Notes: generated by a model not told the origin, from the letters alone. 64,000 bases of DNA from Candidatus Dormiibacterota bacterium (GCA_003162415.1 PMOL01000009.1:104444-168443), one strand, 5' to 3'; counted from the stretch's first letter, positions 1 through 8,888 are shown. A program made the numbers and translations.

Positions 1-500
1 AGGGCTAGCGCGTAGCCGAGGAGAAGCGGCCCTCCTTCTCTCTGCTGCGTCCCGGTGGGTACGAAGCCGAGCTCTCTGTAAAGCTGCCGGGCGCCGGTCA
101 TGTTCGAATCGGTATCAAGCGTCATCACGAGCTTGCCTTGGCGGCGAGCGGTGTCGATGCAGGCGAGCATCAGGCGCCGGGCGATCCCGCGGCCCCGATG
201 CTCCGGGCTGACGCCGAGCATGCGGACATGTGCCTCGTCGGCTGCAAGTGGCTCGCTTGGTGCGGGACCGATCCGCGATTCGAGCTCGAGGGTGACCGAG
301 CCGGCGATGACGCCGCGGTCGACGGCCACCAGCACGATCGCCCGCTCGGCGCGGCTCTCGACGTCCGCGATCCGCGCCAGGTAGGGCTCCCAGCCGGGTT
401 TGTCGGGTGTCCAGTACTCGCGAAACGCGCTCGCGGTGGCCGCCCCGACAGCCGTGTACTCGGAAGCGAGGAGCGGTCGGATCTCGATCTCGTCGGCCAC
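1..500 (-). CDS. GNAT-family N-acetyltransferase (C-terminus cut by window edge)
   Basis: Probable acetyl-CoA-dependent N-acetyltransferase; the acceptor is unknown. About 166 codons are visible and the 3' end lies beyond base 1. Translating the minus strand from a GTG at 498-500 gives a GNAT fold. It has the acetyl-CoA pyrophosphate loop GVSPEHRGRGIARRLM, where the RGRGIA core is the family's R/Q-x-x-G-x-G/A signature, followed by TDSNMTGARQLYRELGF, the usual helix-turn before the last strands. A TACGGT hexamer on the minus strand (508-513) sits 7 bases before the GTG, which supports this start as a leaderless one. The gene diverges from a small ORF and a helicase gene. The family is clear; the substrate is not. 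Confidence 0.8.
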   Translation of the reverse strand, partial: MADEIEIRPLLASEYTAVGAATASAFREYWTPDKPGWEPYLARIADVESRAERAIVLVAVDRGVIAGSVTLELESRIGPAPSEPLAADEAHVRMLGVSPEHRGRGIARRLMLACIDTARRQGKLVMTLDTDSNMTGARQLYRELGFVPTGTQQREGGPLLLGYALA

Positions 501-507
501 GACCAAA

Positions 508-513
508 ACCGTA
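508..513 (-). promoter_or_regulatory. Candidate -10 element for the GNAT gene
   Basis: TACGGT on the minus strand lies 7 bases upstream of the GTG start. That is the spacing expected when transcription begins at the start codon. No clear -35 element is seen. Confidence 0.4.
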
Positions 514-554
514 CGCGACAGCCACCTGTCGCCGCCCCGGCGCATCGTCGGCCC

Positions 555-803
555 ATGGACACGCAGACATCCGGTGCGGAGGACCGCGGGATCCCAGCCG
601 ATGGCCCCTACCTCCGGCGCGCGCAGGCGCTGGTTGCCGCTCGGGCGGAGCTTTTCGTCACAGGTCCGGCGCGTTCGGTGCGGCTCGTCGGCATCGCCGG
701 CCCGCCGCAGGACCGAACCGCCCCGCTCACGCGCCAGGGGCGGCAGCTGGCCCTGCCCCTGCCGCGCGAACGAACCCGGCGGCGAGCCACGATGGTGCGC
801 TGA
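555..803 (+). CDS. Small hypothetical protein upstream of the nuclease-helicase
   Basis: An 82-codon ORF from ATG 555 whose TGA (801-803) overlaps the ATG of the next gene in a TGATG junction, as expected for translational coupling. The protein is basic at its C-terminus and rich in Arg, Ala and Pro (ending RERTRRRATMVR). It has no membrane segment and no motif I recognise. Codon third positions are G/C-rich like the neighbouring genes. It could be a partner or leader peptide of the helicase, or a chance ORF in high-GC DNA. The support is the overlap and the codon use only. Confidence 0.4.
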   Translation: MDTQTSGAEDRGIPADGPYLRRAQALVAARAELFVTGPARSVRLVGIAGPPQDRTAPLTRQGRQLALPLPRERTRRRATMVR

Positions 804-3800
804 TGCGATTCCTCCAGGACGGCTGTCCGGTGTACACGGCCACGGATCTGTGCGACTACCTCGCCTGCGGTCACCTCGTCGCGCTCAAGCGACGTGTCGC
901 GGCCGGCGAGGTGATCCCGAGCGACCGATCTGCCCTGAGCGAGGTGCTCGCGAATCTCGGCGCCGGGCACGAGCAGCGCCATCTCGGGAGCCTCCGGGCT
1001 CGCGGCCTGCGCGTCAGAGCGTTCGAGGACGAGCGCGACCGGTACGCGAGCACCGCCGGCGAGCTGCGCGCTCTCGAGGCGGAGACGGTCACGGCGATGG
1101 AGGAGGGGTACGACGTCATCTATCAGCCGACGTTCTTCGACGGTCGCTGGATGGGCCGCGCCGACTTTCTGCTTCGGGTGGACACGCCCAGCGCTCGATG
1201 GGACTGGAGCTACGAGGCGGCCGACGCGAAGCTTGCCCGCCGAGTCCGTTCCGAAGCGATCCTCCAGCTCTGCGAGTACTCGGCGCACCTCGAGCGGCTC
1301 CAGGGAATCGCGCCTGCCCGGATGCACGTGGTCCTTGGTGACGGCACCGAGCATCCGTATCGCGTTGACGAGTTCTCCGCGTACCACGCAACCGTGAAAC
1401 GTGATTTCGAACTGGCCATTCTCGTCGACGCGGCGACCACGTACCCAGACCCTGTCGAGCACTGCAACACCTGCGGTTTCGCCGCGCGCTGCGCCGCGCA
1501 GCGAAAGCGGGACGATCACCTCTCGCAGGTCGCCCGCATGCGCTCCGGTCAGGTGCTCGCATTGAAGTCGGCTGGAATCACCACTATGACGGCGCTCGCC
1601 GAGTCTTCCCCCGACGCCGATCTGCCCGCACGCATGAGCATCACGAGCTTCCGAGACCTCCACGCGCAGGCGGCATTGCAGCACCGAGGTCCGCACGCCG
1701 ACGGTGTCCCGCGACACGAATTGCTCGATGCCTGGGAGGTTGGGCACGGTCTGTGCGCGCTGCCGAGCCCATCACCAGGCGATCTCTTCTTCGACATGGA
1801 GGGCGACGGCCTCGCGCGGGATGCTCCCCTCGAGTATCTCTTCGGCGCGGTCGACACTCGCGGTGAGTACCGCGCCTGGTGGGGCCACGACGAGGCCGGG
1901 GAGCGCCTCGCATTTGAAGGGTTCGTCGACTTCGCGATCGCGCAGCTCGAGCGCCACGCGGACATGCACGTCTACCACTACGCGGCGTACGAGAAGACCG
2001 CGCTGCGCCGGCTGATGAGCCGCCACGGCACCCGGGAGGAGGAGGTCGATCGCCTGCTCCGCAACGAGGTGCTCGTCGATCTCTACCGCGTTGTCAGGCA
2101 GGGAATCCGGCTGTCAACGGATTCGTACTCGCTCAAGAAGGTCGAGCGCCTGTACATGCCCGCACGCCAGGAGTCGATCGCGGACGCCGCGGGCAGCATG
2201 GTCATGTACGAACGCTGGTTGACCAGCCGTGAGGATGGGAGCCAGGGCGACGCCACGCTGCTCGATGAGATCGCGATGTACAACCAGCGCGACTGCGTCT
2301 CCACCTCGCAACTGCGCGACTGGCTCGAGGCGCGTCGCGTCGAGGAGGAAGCACTCCGCGGCGCGCCGATCGACCGTCCACCGGTCATCGAACGCTCCGT
2401 GACCGACGCGCTGCAGGCGAAGATCATCACGACGCAGGGGGTCGCGGACGCGCTCATCAACGATGTGCTGGTGGATCCCGAGTTGCAGACCGATGCCGAA
2501 CGAGCGAGATGGTTGCTTGCGCCACTGCTCTCGTACCACCGGCGTGAGAACAAGGTGAATTGGTGGCGCCATTTCGATCAGATCGCGATGAGTCCGGAGG
2601 AGCTCGAGCGCGACACGTATGCGCTCGGACCGCTCGAGATGATCGGCTCCCACGAGGACGGCCACCGGATCATCGAGCGATACCGGTTCGAGCCGCAGGA
2701 GCACCGCATCGGCATCGGCGACAAACCGCTCGATCCCGAGGCGGACGTGCGCTGGGCGCCGGTCGCAGGCGAGGTCATAGAGCTTGACTCCGCGCGAGGG
2801 GAGATCACGCTTTCTCGCACGGCTGGCCAGGCGGAACGCGGTTCCGTACGCTTCCTCATCCCATCGACGCCACTGCAGACGGATGCGCAGGAGGAGGCGT
2901 TGCTCGACCTCGGTCGATTGGTCGTCGCCAACGGACCCGATGCTCCAGGCTCAAATCGCGCCGGGCGCGATCTGCTGATGCGCCTGCCGCCACGGCTGAA
3001 CGGCACCGACTGCGTGTTTCGCGGCCTCGGTGAGACCGCGACACGGGCCGCGATCCGCCTGATCCTGAGCCTGGACCGAGGGTGCCTGCCGGTGCAGGGC
3101 CCACCCGGCGCGGGGAAGACTCACATGGCCGCTCTTGCTGCCCTCACGCTCATCAAGGACCGTCGAGGACCGGTCGGTGTCACAGCGGTGACGCACAATG
3201 CGATCCGGACGCTCCTGGGCAAGATCGAAGAGCTCGCGCCGTCTCTTGGAATGGAGATCCGCATGCAGCACCGCAAGGGGGACGGAACCGGTACGGCATC
3301 GATCCAGATCGCACGGAGCAACGACGTTATCGAGGCCGCCATCGCAGACGAAACCGTCGACGTGGTCGGCGGGACGTCGTGGTTGTTCGCCCGCCCCGAG
3401 TTCGAGGGGTCATTCGACACGCTGATCGTCGACGAGGCCGGTCAGATGTCACTTGCCGACGCTCTTGCGGTGTCGCGCGCGGCTCGGAATCTCGTCCTGG
3501 TCGGCGACCCCCGGCAACTGGCGCAACCGCTGCAGGGAAGCCACCCGCGCGGCGTCGGCGTGTCGGCGCTGGACCACCTGCTCGGCGGCAACGTGACCAT
3601 CCCTCCCGAGCGTGGAGTGTTGCTCGACCTGACCTGGCGCATGCACCCTGACGTGACCAGCTTCGTCTCACGGTCGTTCTACGAGGGACGGCTCGGGTCG
3701 GAAGCGCAGTGCTCGGGTCAGGCGGTGGTCATCGATGGTGTCGCGGTGACCGGGCTGCGCGCGTCATTTGTCGAACATCACGGCGATCGGGTGCGCTCCG

Positions 3801-4264
3801 ATGCCGAGGCCGAGCGAGTGCGCGATGTCATCGACCGGTTGATCAGAGCAACCTGGCGGGATGACGCGGGGCGCGAGCGTCCGATGACCCTCGACGACAT
3901 CGTGGTCGTCGCACCGTACAACGCGCAGGTCGCGTGTCTCGTCGAGGCGCTGCCGGCCGGTGCGCGGGTCGGCACCGTCGATCGCTTTCAGGGACAGGAG
4001 GCCGCGGTGAGCATCTTCTCGATGGCCACGTCCAGCGTCGAGGATCTGCCCCGCAACCTCGAATTCCTGTTCAGCCTCAACCGTCTCAACGTGGCGGTGT
4101 CGCGGGCCCGCGGGCTCTCGATCCTGGTGTGCTCGCCCGAGCTGCTCCGCGCACGCTGCCACTCGCCGGAGCAGATGCGGCTGGTCAACGCGCTCTGCCG
4201 GTTCGTGGAGATGGCCGACCCGTGGACCGTCGCGCCTTTGCCCGCGGCTATGCTGCCGGTATGA
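803..4264 (+). CDS. TM0106-type RecB-like nuclease / RNaseH-like / SF1 helicase fusion
   Basis: An 1153-aa multidomain DNA-processing protein. Residues about 1-235 form a Cas4/RecB-like PD-(D/E)xK nuclease: GRADF near 117-121, an E-x-x-D-A-K segment near 138-143, and QLCEYS near 154. Cysteines at C8, C17, C22 and the CNTCGFAARC cluster (about 221-230) could hold an Fe-S cluster. Residues about 325-510 resemble a DEDD/RNase H-like exonuclease (FFDMEGD, later YNQRDC). Residues about 740-1150 are a Upf1/Dna2-type helicase: Walker A GPPGAGKT near 766, Walker B DEAGQ near 876, GDPRQL near 900, TVDRFQGQE near 1058 and NVAVSRAR near 1095. The start was chosen at ATG 803 because it overlaps the upstream TGA; the frame is open further upstream without coding-like sequence. 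Likely roles are repair or defence. The domains are clear, the biological role is inferred. Confidence 0.88.
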   Translation: MRFLQDGCPVYTATDLCDYLACGHLVALKRRVAAGEVIPSDRSALSEVLANLGAGHEQRHLGSLRARGLRVRAFEDERDRYASTAGELRALEAETVTAMEEGYDVIYQPTFFDGRWMGRADFLLRVDTPSARWDWSYEAADAKLARRVRSEAILQLCEYSAHLERLQGIAPARMHVVLGDGTEHPYRVDEFSAYHATVKRDFELAILVDAATTYPDPVEHCNTCGFAARCAAQRKRDDHLSQVARMRSGQVLALKSAGITTMTALAESSPDADLPARMSITSFRDLHAQAALQHRGPHADGVPRHELLDAWEVGHGLCALPSPSPGDLFFDMEGDGLARDAPLEYLFGAVDTRGEYRAWWGHDEAGERLAFEGFVDFAIAQLERHADMHVYHYAAYEKTALRRLMSRHGTREEEVDRLLRNEVLVDLYRVVRQGIRLSTDSYSLKKVERLYMPARQESIADAAGSMVMYERWLTSREDGSQGDATLLDEIAMYNQRDCVSTSQLRDWLEARRVEEEALRGAPIDRPPVIERSVTDALQAKIITTQGVADALINDVLVDPELQTDAERARWLLAPLLSYHRRENKVNWWRHFDQIAMSPEELERDTYALGPLEMIGSHEDGHRIIERYRFEPQEHRIGIGDKPLDPEADVRWAPVAGEVIELDSARGEITLSRTAGQAERGSVRFLIPSTPLQTDAQEEALLDLGRLVVANGPDAPGSNRAGRDLLMRLPPRLNGTDCVFRGLGETATRAAIRLILSLDRGCLPVQGPPGAGKTHMAALAALTLIKDRRGPVGVTAVTHNAIRTLLGKIEELAPSLGMEIRMQHRKGDGTGTASIQIARSNDVIEAAIADETVDVVGGTSWLFARPEFEGSFDTLIVDEAGQMSLADALAVSRAARNLVLVGDPRQLAQPLQGSHPRGVGVSALDHLLGGNVTIPPERGVLLDLTWRMHPDVTSFVSRSFYEGRLGSEAQCSGQAVVIDGVAVTGLRASFVEHHGDRVRSDAEAERVRDVIDRLIRATWRDDAGRERPMTLDDIVVVAPYNAQVACLVEALPAGARVGTVDRFQGQEAAVSIFSMATSSVEDLPRNLEFLFSLNRLNVAVSRARGLSILVCSPELLRARCHSPEQMRLVNALCRFVEMADPWTVAPLPAAMLPV
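4249..4254 (+). promoter_or_regulatory. Candidate -10 element for the DinB-like gene
   Basis: TATGCT lies 6 bases before ATG 4261, inside the last codons of the helicase gene. It could give a separate leaderless transcript. Evidence is the hexamer and spacing only. Confidence 0.25.
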
Positions 4265-4974
4265 GCAGCGATTCCTTGAAGGACCGCCTCGTGCAATCCC
4301 TCCTTGCCGCGCGCGACAGAGAGGCGGTGCTGCTCGCGTTGGTCGACGACTCGCCGCCCGCCGGGGATGGGCGTTGGAGCGCCAAGGACAGCATCGCCCA
4401 CCTGAACACCTGGCGAGAACATGCCATTCGCGCGCTCGATGCTGCGCAACGTGGGGCCGCCTTCGAGGGGCCTGCCAACGATACCGATATCGACGCACAG
4501 AATGCTGAGATTTACGACGCCCATCGCGCCGATAGCGCGTCTACCGTACGTGCAACCGCCGCCGAGAGCTACACGGCGCTGATCGACGCGGTCAACGCGT
4601 GCTCCGCGGCGGATCTGCTGCGTGAACGCCCTGACAACGGTGGCCCGGTGTGGCGCGTTGTTCCAGGCAACGGTCACGGGCACGTCGCGCAGCACCTCTC
4701 GTACTGGGCAGTCGATCACGGCGATCCTGCGGCCGCGGAGGAGGCCGCGAAGTGGAGCTATGCAATCGACTCGGAGCTGTTCCCCGACAACCAGCCGGTT
4801 GCCGACTACAACTTCGCCTGCTTCTACGCGCGCAACGGTGATGCCGACAAAGCGTTGCCGCTGCTGAGCACCGCGCTGCGGGCGCGCCCCGACCTGCGCG
4901 TCTTTGCACTTGAAGACGTGGACCTCGAGCCGATTCGCGACGACCCGCGCGTGGAGAGCCTCCTCGGCGCCTGA
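4261..4974 (+). CDS. DinB/ClbS-like protein with C-terminal TPR-like segment
   Basis: A 237-aa protein whose first ~165 residues look like a DinB four-helix bundle: an early DGRWSAKDSIAHLNTWREH segment carries the conserved W-x-x-x-D-x-x-x-H pattern, and a later histidine lies in GHGHVAQHLSYW. These histidines are candidate metal ligands. The C-terminal 65 residues (VADYNFACFYARNGDADKAL onward, ending RDDPRVESLLGA) match the TPR unit often found at the end of such proteins. Its ATG overlaps the helicase stop (ATGA), so it is probably co-transcribed with the helicase. The family usually includes thiol-dependent transferases or stress proteins; the reaction here is unknown. Confidence 0.75.
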   Translation: MSSDSLKDRLVQSLLAARDREAVLLALVDDSPPAGDGRWSAKDSIAHLNTWREHAIRALDAAQRGAAFEGPANDTDIDAQNAEIYDAHRADSASTVRATAAESYTALIDAVNACSAADLLRERPDNGGPVWRVVPGNGHGHVAQHLSYWAVDHGDPAAAEEAAKWSYAIDSELFPDNQPVADYNFACFYARNGDADKALPLLSTALRARPDLRVFALEDVDLEPIRDDPRVESLLGA

Positions 4975-4985
4975 TTGCTCATCGG

Positions 4986-5256
4986 TCAGACGCCGGGTGG
5001 CGTGACCCGCAGCCGATCGATGAACAAGCCCTGCAGGGAACGACCGATAGGCCCACGTTCGTCGTACAGCCGGCTGTGCGCGACGCCGACACTGTGGCGA
5101 TCGACGTCTGTGCTCGCATCGAGGCAGATCCATTCGCCCTCGGGTTGGCGATGGAGGTAGACCGTGAGATCGGTGTTGGCTGTACCCACTGACTTCAGTT
5201 CGGGGGCCTGCGTACCCAGCACGACAGTCAGGGCTGAGAATGGCGGAAGACGCGCG
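4986..5256 (-). pseudogene. C-terminal remnant of an acyl-CoA thioesterase-like gene
   Basis: Reading the minus strand gives only the last quarter of a hotdog-fold thioesterase, ending FIDRLRVTPPGV. Its NTDLTV...FIDRLRV stretch matches the intact neighbour at 6034-6888 at 45 of 58 positions by my count. The N-terminal two thirds are missing: upstream the frame runs straight into the 3' end of the HlyD-like gene (stop at 5257-5259) with no start codon or ribosome site. Some conserved positions differ from the intact copy (for example EWICLDAST for EWIGLDART). I read it as a truncated, decayed duplicate. Confidence 0.7.
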
Positions 5257-5961
5257 TCAGGTCGAGCTTGGCGACGGGGGCAATGTCTGCCCCGCGGGAG
5301 CGAGAATCACCTGCTCGTCCGCCAGGAGCCCCGATGTGATCTGAGTCAGATTGTTGCCAACGAGGCCGATGGTGACGGTCGTTGCGTAAGGCTGTCCTCC
5401 CGACCAGACGTCAACCTGCAGCGCGTTGTTTGCGCCCGTGAACAAGGCCGTCGATGGAACTGACAGCACGTTGTTCGCAGAGGCGATGGTGACGTTCACG
5501 GATCCCGTCTGGCCGTTTCGCAGCCGGGAGTCGGATTGGCCGAGCGCGATCTCCGCGTAGTACTCGGGTACGCCACCGACCGGCGCCGCGCTCGGTTCGA
5601 TCGAGTAAACCTTGGCGTTGAGCGCCAAACCCGGTATCGCGTCGACGCTGACTGTTGCCGCCTGGCCCGAAGCCAGCAGCACATCTTCGTTTTGGCTGAA
5701 CAACGCCCGGAGAAGGAAGGTCGCGCCGTTCCCGAGTTGCAGCACGCCGGAGGCAGTGGCGAGGACGGGGAAGCTTCGCGGCGCCACAGTCGCAAGTGCA
5801 GGCGCAACCTGGGGCCTGTTGAACGGCGCGCGCACGACCGGCGCCATGGTGACGAAGACGAGCCAGGCTCCGAGGATCGCTGCGGCGGTGAGCAGCAGTC
5901 TGCGGAGCCGCGTACGGCTTTTCATGGAGTTGTGCGGTATACCTGCATCCGCTGCGCTCAT
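5257..5961 (-). CDS. Short HlyD/MacA-type efflux adaptor, possibly internally deleted
   Basis: A 234-aa protein with an N-terminal basic stretch and one membrane segment (LLLTAAAILGAWLVFVT). After it come regions typical of the C-terminal half of periplasmic adaptor proteins of ABC efflux pumps: GQAATVSVDAIPG (beta-barrel) and a later VPSTALF (membrane-proximal domain). The lipoyl and coiled-coil parts that normally sit between are absent. The sequence jumps from VLATASGVLQ to ATFLLRALFSQ, the two places that flank the hairpin in full-length relatives. AGGAGG lies 7 bases before ATG 5961. No ABC partner gene is nearby. It may be a degraded remnant rather than a working adaptor. Confidence 0.6.
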   Translation of the reverse strand: MSAADAGIPHNSMKSRTRLRRLLLTAAAILGAWLVFVTMAPVVRAPFNRPQVAPALATVAPRSFPVLATASGVLQLGNGATFLLRALFSQNEDVLLASGQAATVSVDAIPGLALNAKVYSIEPSAAPVGGVPEYYAEIALGQSDSRLRNGQTGSVNVTIASANNVLSVPSTALFTGANNALQVDVWSGGQPYATTVTIGLVGNNLTQITSGLLADEQVILAPAGQTLPPSPSST

Positions 5962-6033
5962 CCCCCTGCCTCCTGCAACTCAATTTCTGGCTTCCACCTT
6001 ACGACGATGGCAGGGCAATAAACTGAGGCGACA

Positions 6034-6888
6034 TCAGCGCGCGGCGAGCCCACCTTGTGGCAGGGGCTCGCTGGACGGTGGCGGCTGCCCTTCAGGCCTT
6101 GGTAGAGCCACACGCAGCCGATCTATGAAGAGCGACTGGAGCGCGTGGCCGACTGGCCCTCGCTCGTCGTACAGGCGGCTGTAGGCCACTCCCGTGCCAC
6201 GCCCATCCACGTCTGTACGGGCGTCAAGGCCGATCCACTCGCCTTCGGGCAGTCTATGGAGCGCCACAGTGAGGTCGGTGTTGATGAACAGGTATTCCCC
6301 CCACGGCACCGCCGCCGAGACGCCATTGCCAAAATCGGCCGCCGCGAGCGCGCGCTGCAGTGGCGTCGTGGTCTGGCCGGCGACGACCGGGCCGGTCAGG
6401 CGCATCCACACTGTCGCCGGCCCCTGCTCGATGAACGAGCCACGTGCGTACCGCATCTCGACGCCGGTGCGATGAAACGCCGGGTCATCGCTCTCCGGCG
6501 TGTGCGCGACCGAGTCCGCCGGCCCCGCGAATGGCACGTCGAGTGGCGGCTGTTCGCCGAGGTCCAGGTCCGCGATGCGCATGCGCCAGGCCGTCGCACG
6601 GCAGAGCTCAGTGTTGCCGTCGGTGAGCGTTGCGCTGAGCATCTGCACGCGCCGGCCCTCGCGCTCGATGCGTGCCGCAACCTCCACGGGTCGCAGCGGC
6701 ACCGGCCGGAAGATCTCGACGGTAGTTCGAACAATCGCCATCGGCGCCTCAGTGGGCAGCGCCTCCATCACGCCGGCCATGAGTGCGGCCGGCGGGCCGC
6801 CGTGCATCGCGCCGCGATCCCATGGCCCGCGTGCGTGCTCGCTCGGGACGTAGCCGCGCCGGTTGGGCGTGAACAGCGCTTCGGACAT
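6034..6888 (-). CDS. Thioesterase-family protein (double hotdog)
   Basis: A 284-aa protein resembling TesB-like acyl-CoA thioesterases, which hydrolyse acyl-CoA esters in the cytoplasm. The N-terminal half contains RGPWDRGAMHGGPPAALM, the usual hotdog entry with a GGPPAAL turn. The C-terminal half contains GEYLFINTDLTVALHR, EWIGLDARTDV and SRLYDERGPVGHALQS, the standard second hotdog with its conserved D and the RLYDE.GPVG segment. I chose ATG 6888 over an ATG five codons upstream because the protein then begins MSEALF, but neither start has a strong ribosome site. A truncated second copy lies 0.8 kb downstream (4986-5256). The substrate is unknown. Confidence 0.8.
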   Translation of the reverse strand: MSEALFTPNRRGYVPSEHARGPWDRGAMHGGPPAALMAGVMEALPTEAPMAIVRTTVEIFRPVPLRPVEVAARIEREGRRVQMLSATLTDGNTELCRATAWRMRIADLDLGEQPPLDVPFAGPADSVAHTPESDDPAFHRTGVEMRYARGSFIEQGPATVWMRLTGPVVAGQTTTPLQRALAAADFGNGVSAAVPWGEYLFINTDLTVALHRLPEGEWIGLDARTDVDGRGTGVAYSRLYDERGPVGHALQSLFIDRLRVALPRPEGQPPPSSEPLPQGGLAAR

Positions 6889-6945
6889 GGCCGCATGGTG
6901 CATGAAGCAGGAGCGCGAGCGGAGTGCACCACTTCGGCAGCCTGC

Positions 6946-6951
6946 TACGCT
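6946..6951 (+). promoter_or_regulatory. Candidate -10 element for the alpha/beta hydrolase
   Basis: TACGCT lies 8 bases before the GTG at 6960. It helps to choose that start. Confidence 0.3.
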
Positions 6952-6959
6952 CCCATGCC

Positions 6960-7814
6960 GTGGCGTTCAGAAGCACGACCATAGCGGCACGGGGCATGCG
7001 GTTTGACGCGCTCATGAGCGGACCCGCGGATGGCGAGCTGGTCCTGCTGCTCCACGGATTCCCGCAGACCGGCGCCTGCTGGCACGACGCGCTCAACGGT
7101 CTGGCCGCCGCCGGGTATCGAGCCTTCGCCCCCAGCCAGCGCGGCTACTCCCGAGGCGCCCGTCCTGTGGGTGTTCCGGCGTACCGGGTGAGCGAGTTGT
7201 GCGCAGACGTCCTCGCCATCGCGGCCGCCCTGGGGCACGACCGCTTCCACGTGGTCGGCCACGACTGGGGTGGTGTGGTCGCCTGGGCGCTTGCCGGTGA
7301 CCGTCCCGACGCGGTGGCATCACTCACCGCCGTCTCGACGCCGCATGCCGGGGCGCTGCGACAGGCGCTCCACGGCACGCAGCAGCGCCTGCGCATGGCG
7401 TACATCCCCGTGCTCCGCCTCCCCCTTATCCCCGAATCGCTGATCGAGGCCGCGGGCGGCGTCGTCGCCGAGTCGCTCCTGACCGCGACCGGTCTCAGTC
7501 CCGCGCACGCGCATCGCGATATCACCGCACTGCGCGCCGTCGGTCCCACCGGCGCGCTGAACTGGTATCGAGCCCTGGGCACGGAGCGCGGACATTCCGA
7601 GCCCGTGAGCGTTCCCGTGCTGCATGTCTGGAGCGACCAGGACCCGGTCTTCTCGCGTGAGGCAACCGACCTGTCGGCCGAGCACTGCACCGGCGACTAT
7701 CAGATTCTCGAGCTCGAGGGCGGATCGCACTGGATCCCCGACGAGCATTGGGGTGACGTCGAGGACCTGTTCCTCGAGCATCTCGCGGCCAACCCAGCCA
7801 ACGCCGCCCGCTGA
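6960..7814 (+). CDS. Alpha/beta hydrolase, epoxide hydrolase-like
   Basis: A 284-aa alpha/beta hydrolase. HGFPQTGACW gives the oxyanion HGxP motif. VVGHDWGGVVAW places Asp at the nucleophile elbow, the residue used by epoxide hydrolases and haloalkane dehalogenases rather than by Ser esterases. GGSHWIPDE near the C-terminus supplies the catalytic His, and WSDQDPVF precedes it. The frame is open back to 6924, but GTG 6960 (VAFRSTT) is preferred because of the upstream TACGCT. It diverges from the thioesterase gene and is followed after 9 bases by a metallo-beta-lactamase-fold gene, so the two are probably co-transcribed. Confidence 0.8.
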   Translation: MAFRSTTIAARGMRFDALMSGPADGELVLLLHGFPQTGACWHDALNGLAAAGYRAFAPSQRGYSRGARPVGVPAYRVSELCADVLAIAAALGHDRFHVVGHDWGGVVAWALAGDRPDAVASLTAVSTPHAGALRQALHGTQQRLRMAYIPVLRLPLIPESLIEAAGGVVAESLLTATGLSPAHAHRDITALRAVGPTGALNWYRALGTERGHSEPVSVPVLHVWSDQDPVFSREATDLSAEHCTGDYQILELEGGSHWIPDEHWGDVEDLFLEHLAANPANAAR

Positions 7815-7823
7815 GGCCGGCGC

Positions 7824-8888
7824 GTGGGCGTCGTCGAGGTCACCGGCACCGCTCAACGGCGCTCGTGGGAGTCGGTGGGATTGCCCGAGGTGGAGCGGGT
7901 CCGTCCGGGGCTGTGGTCGATCCCCGTGCCGCTGCCGAACAACCCGCTGCGCTATGTGCTCGTCTACCTGCTCGAACTGGACACCGGCGTCGCGGTGATC
8001 GACACCGGCTGGAGCACCGAGGAAGCCTGGAAGGCCCTCGTCGCCGGGATGGCGGTGGCCGGGTACGCCCCGTCCGACGTGAGGGCCATCCTCATCACCC
8101 ACATCCACCCCGACCACTACGGGCTCGCCGGCCGGTTGCGCGAGGCGTCAGGCGCGTGGGTCGCACTCCATCCCGCCGACGCCGCGCTGCTTCCCGCGCG
8201 CTACGGCCACGGGCTCGAGGGCTTGCTGGCGAGCATGGACGCGCTGCTCATCGATGCGGGCGTACCCGATGAGACGCGGGCCGAGCTCACCGGCGCGTCG
8301 ATGGGGATTCGCGAGTTCGTGGCAGCCGCCGAGCCCGATGTCCTTCTCCAGGATCGAGCACCGGTGCCGCTGCCGGGCTGGGATCTCGTGACGCTGCACA
8401 CGCCGGGCCACTCGCCTGGCCACGTCTGCTTCCTCGACCGCCGCGGCCGCATGCTCTTCAGCGGCGACCACGTCCTTCCGCGGATCAGCCCGAGCGTCGC
8501 GTTCCATGCGCAGCAGCCGGCCAACCCGCTGGCGGACTTCCTCGACGCGCTGCGCGGGGTTCGTGACCTTGATGTCGACGAGGTGCTGCCGGCGCACGAA
8601 TGGCGCTTCCGAGGGCTCGACGCGCGCGTTGACCAGCTCCTCGACCACCACTGCCGGCGGCTCGACGAGACCGCTGCGGTGATCGGCAGTGCCCCCGGCC
8701 TCACCTGCTGGGAGACGACGCTCCGGCTTCGCTGGTCGCGGGACTGGTCACAGATCGTGGGCTTCATGCGCCGCGCGGCGGTGGGCGAGACCCTCGCGCA
8801 CCTGGTGCTCCTCGAAAGCACCGGGCGGGTGCGCAGCGACGACTCCCGTCCGGTCCACTGGTACCCGGCGGGCACCTCAGACCACTGA
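7824..8888 (+). CDS. Metallo-beta-lactamase-fold hydrolase
   Basis: A 354-aa member of the metallo-beta-lactamase superfamily. It has the metal-binding THIHPDHYG near residues 92-100, HTPGHSPGH near 192 supplying the third histidine, FSGDHVL near 213 for the bridging Asp, and a late LPAHEWRF histidine. The C-terminal ~80 residues are helical and may form a separate wHTH-like cap, as in LACTB2-like proteins. The start is GTG 7824, 9 bases after the hydrolase stop. Its last 12 bases overlap the convergent MFS gene. The substrate cannot be told from the sequence. Confidence 0.82.
   Translation: MGVVEVTGTAQRRSWESVGLPEVERVRPGLWSIPVPLPNNPLRYVLVYLLELDTGVAVIDTGWSTEEAWKALVAGMAVAGYAPSDVRAILITHIHPDHYGLAGRLREASGAWVALHPADAALLPARYGHGLEGLLASMDALLIDAGVPDETRAELTGASMGIREFVAAAEPDVLLQDRAPVPLPGWDLVTLHTPGHSPGHVCFLDRRGRMLFSGDHVLPRISPSVAFHAQQPANPLADFLDALRGVRDLDVDEVLPAHEWRFRGLDARVDQLLDHHCRRLDETAAVIGSAPGLTCWETTLRLRWSRDWSQIVGFMRRAAVGETLAHLVLLESTGRVRSDDSRPVHWYPAGTSDH

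Noticed and set aside
407..802. Open frame extending the helicase gene 132 codons upstream
   Set aside because: It overlaps the divergent GNAT gene and the small ORF, reads as low-complexity Arg/Pro/Ala, and the RecB-like domain begins only after ATG 803.
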